A DNA stretch of 36,497 nucleotides from contig NZ_JAVRIC010000032.1 of NCBI RefSeq assembly GCF_031846245.1, forward strand, positions 1 through 36,497, written 5' to 3'. Below the pieces are notes generated by a model, which saw only the letters and a program-made list of their open reading frames with translations, did no database searches and was not told the DNA's origin. Made by a program: the position numbers and the translations under genes. The stretch comes from Banduia mediterranea (GTDB taxonomy: Bacteria > Pseudomonadota > Gammaproteobacteria > Nevskiales > Nevskiaceae). Shown piece after piece: positions 36,497 to 36,497 of the stretch (position 1 is the first letter of the stretch; the number at the start of each line of letters is the position of its first letter).

Positions 36497-36497
36497 T

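Overview
The window is GC-rich chromosomal DNA from a gammaproteobacterium, probably of the Nevskiales/Xanthomonadales type. That placement is an inference from gene order and base composition, not from a marker gene. The orders pyrG-kdsA-eno-ftsB-ispD, xerD-dsbC, hflK-hflC and mtnA/mtaD-ubiG-mupP-SDR are all typical of the class, and the last matches the arrangement known in Pseudomonas aeruginosa.

Layout. Positions 1-524 hold the right end of an IS4/Tn5-like insertion sequence with an IS50-type terminal repeat. Next come zapE and a PlsC-like acyltransferase (minus), then xerD, a lipoprotein DsbC and a Bcr/CflA exporter (plus). A large two-gene minus-strand unit (5617-11618) encodes an AddA-like helicase-nuclease and its AddB-like partner. 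A secreted M1 aminopeptidase follows. Positions 14457-16976 are a decay zone: a broken IS4 transposase, an atypical Nramp-like transporter, and two ABC transporter genes that each lost their middle. After it lie a methionine aminopeptidase, hflKC, an SDR, a degenerate GGDEF-EAL membrane protein, mupP/gph, ubiG and the MTA deaminase gene mtaD, with mtnA divergent. Then comes the conserved run pyrG-kdsA-eno-ftsB-ispD.

The last 4.3 kb (32193-36496) is an Rhs polymorphic-toxin locus placed where ispF often follows ispD. It holds a severed signal-peptide start, a long YD-repeat core carrying four fibronectin-III-like repeats, a glycine-zipper-rich C-terminal tip that lies out of frame by one base exactly at the DPxG junction, and an overlapping gene for a two-helix membrane protein that is the likely immunity protein. 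This is the most novel part of the window.

Functional links: mtaD and mtnA belong to methylthioadenosine salvage; mupP to cell-wall sugar recycling; kdsA to LPS Kdo synthesis; ispD to isoprenoids; ftsB, zapE and xerD to cell division and chromosome resolution; the Add-like pair to double-strand-break processing; hflKC to FtsH-dependent membrane quality control. Many neighbours overlap by ATGA or GTGA, indicating tight translational coupling. All assignments come from reading motifs by eye; no database search was run.
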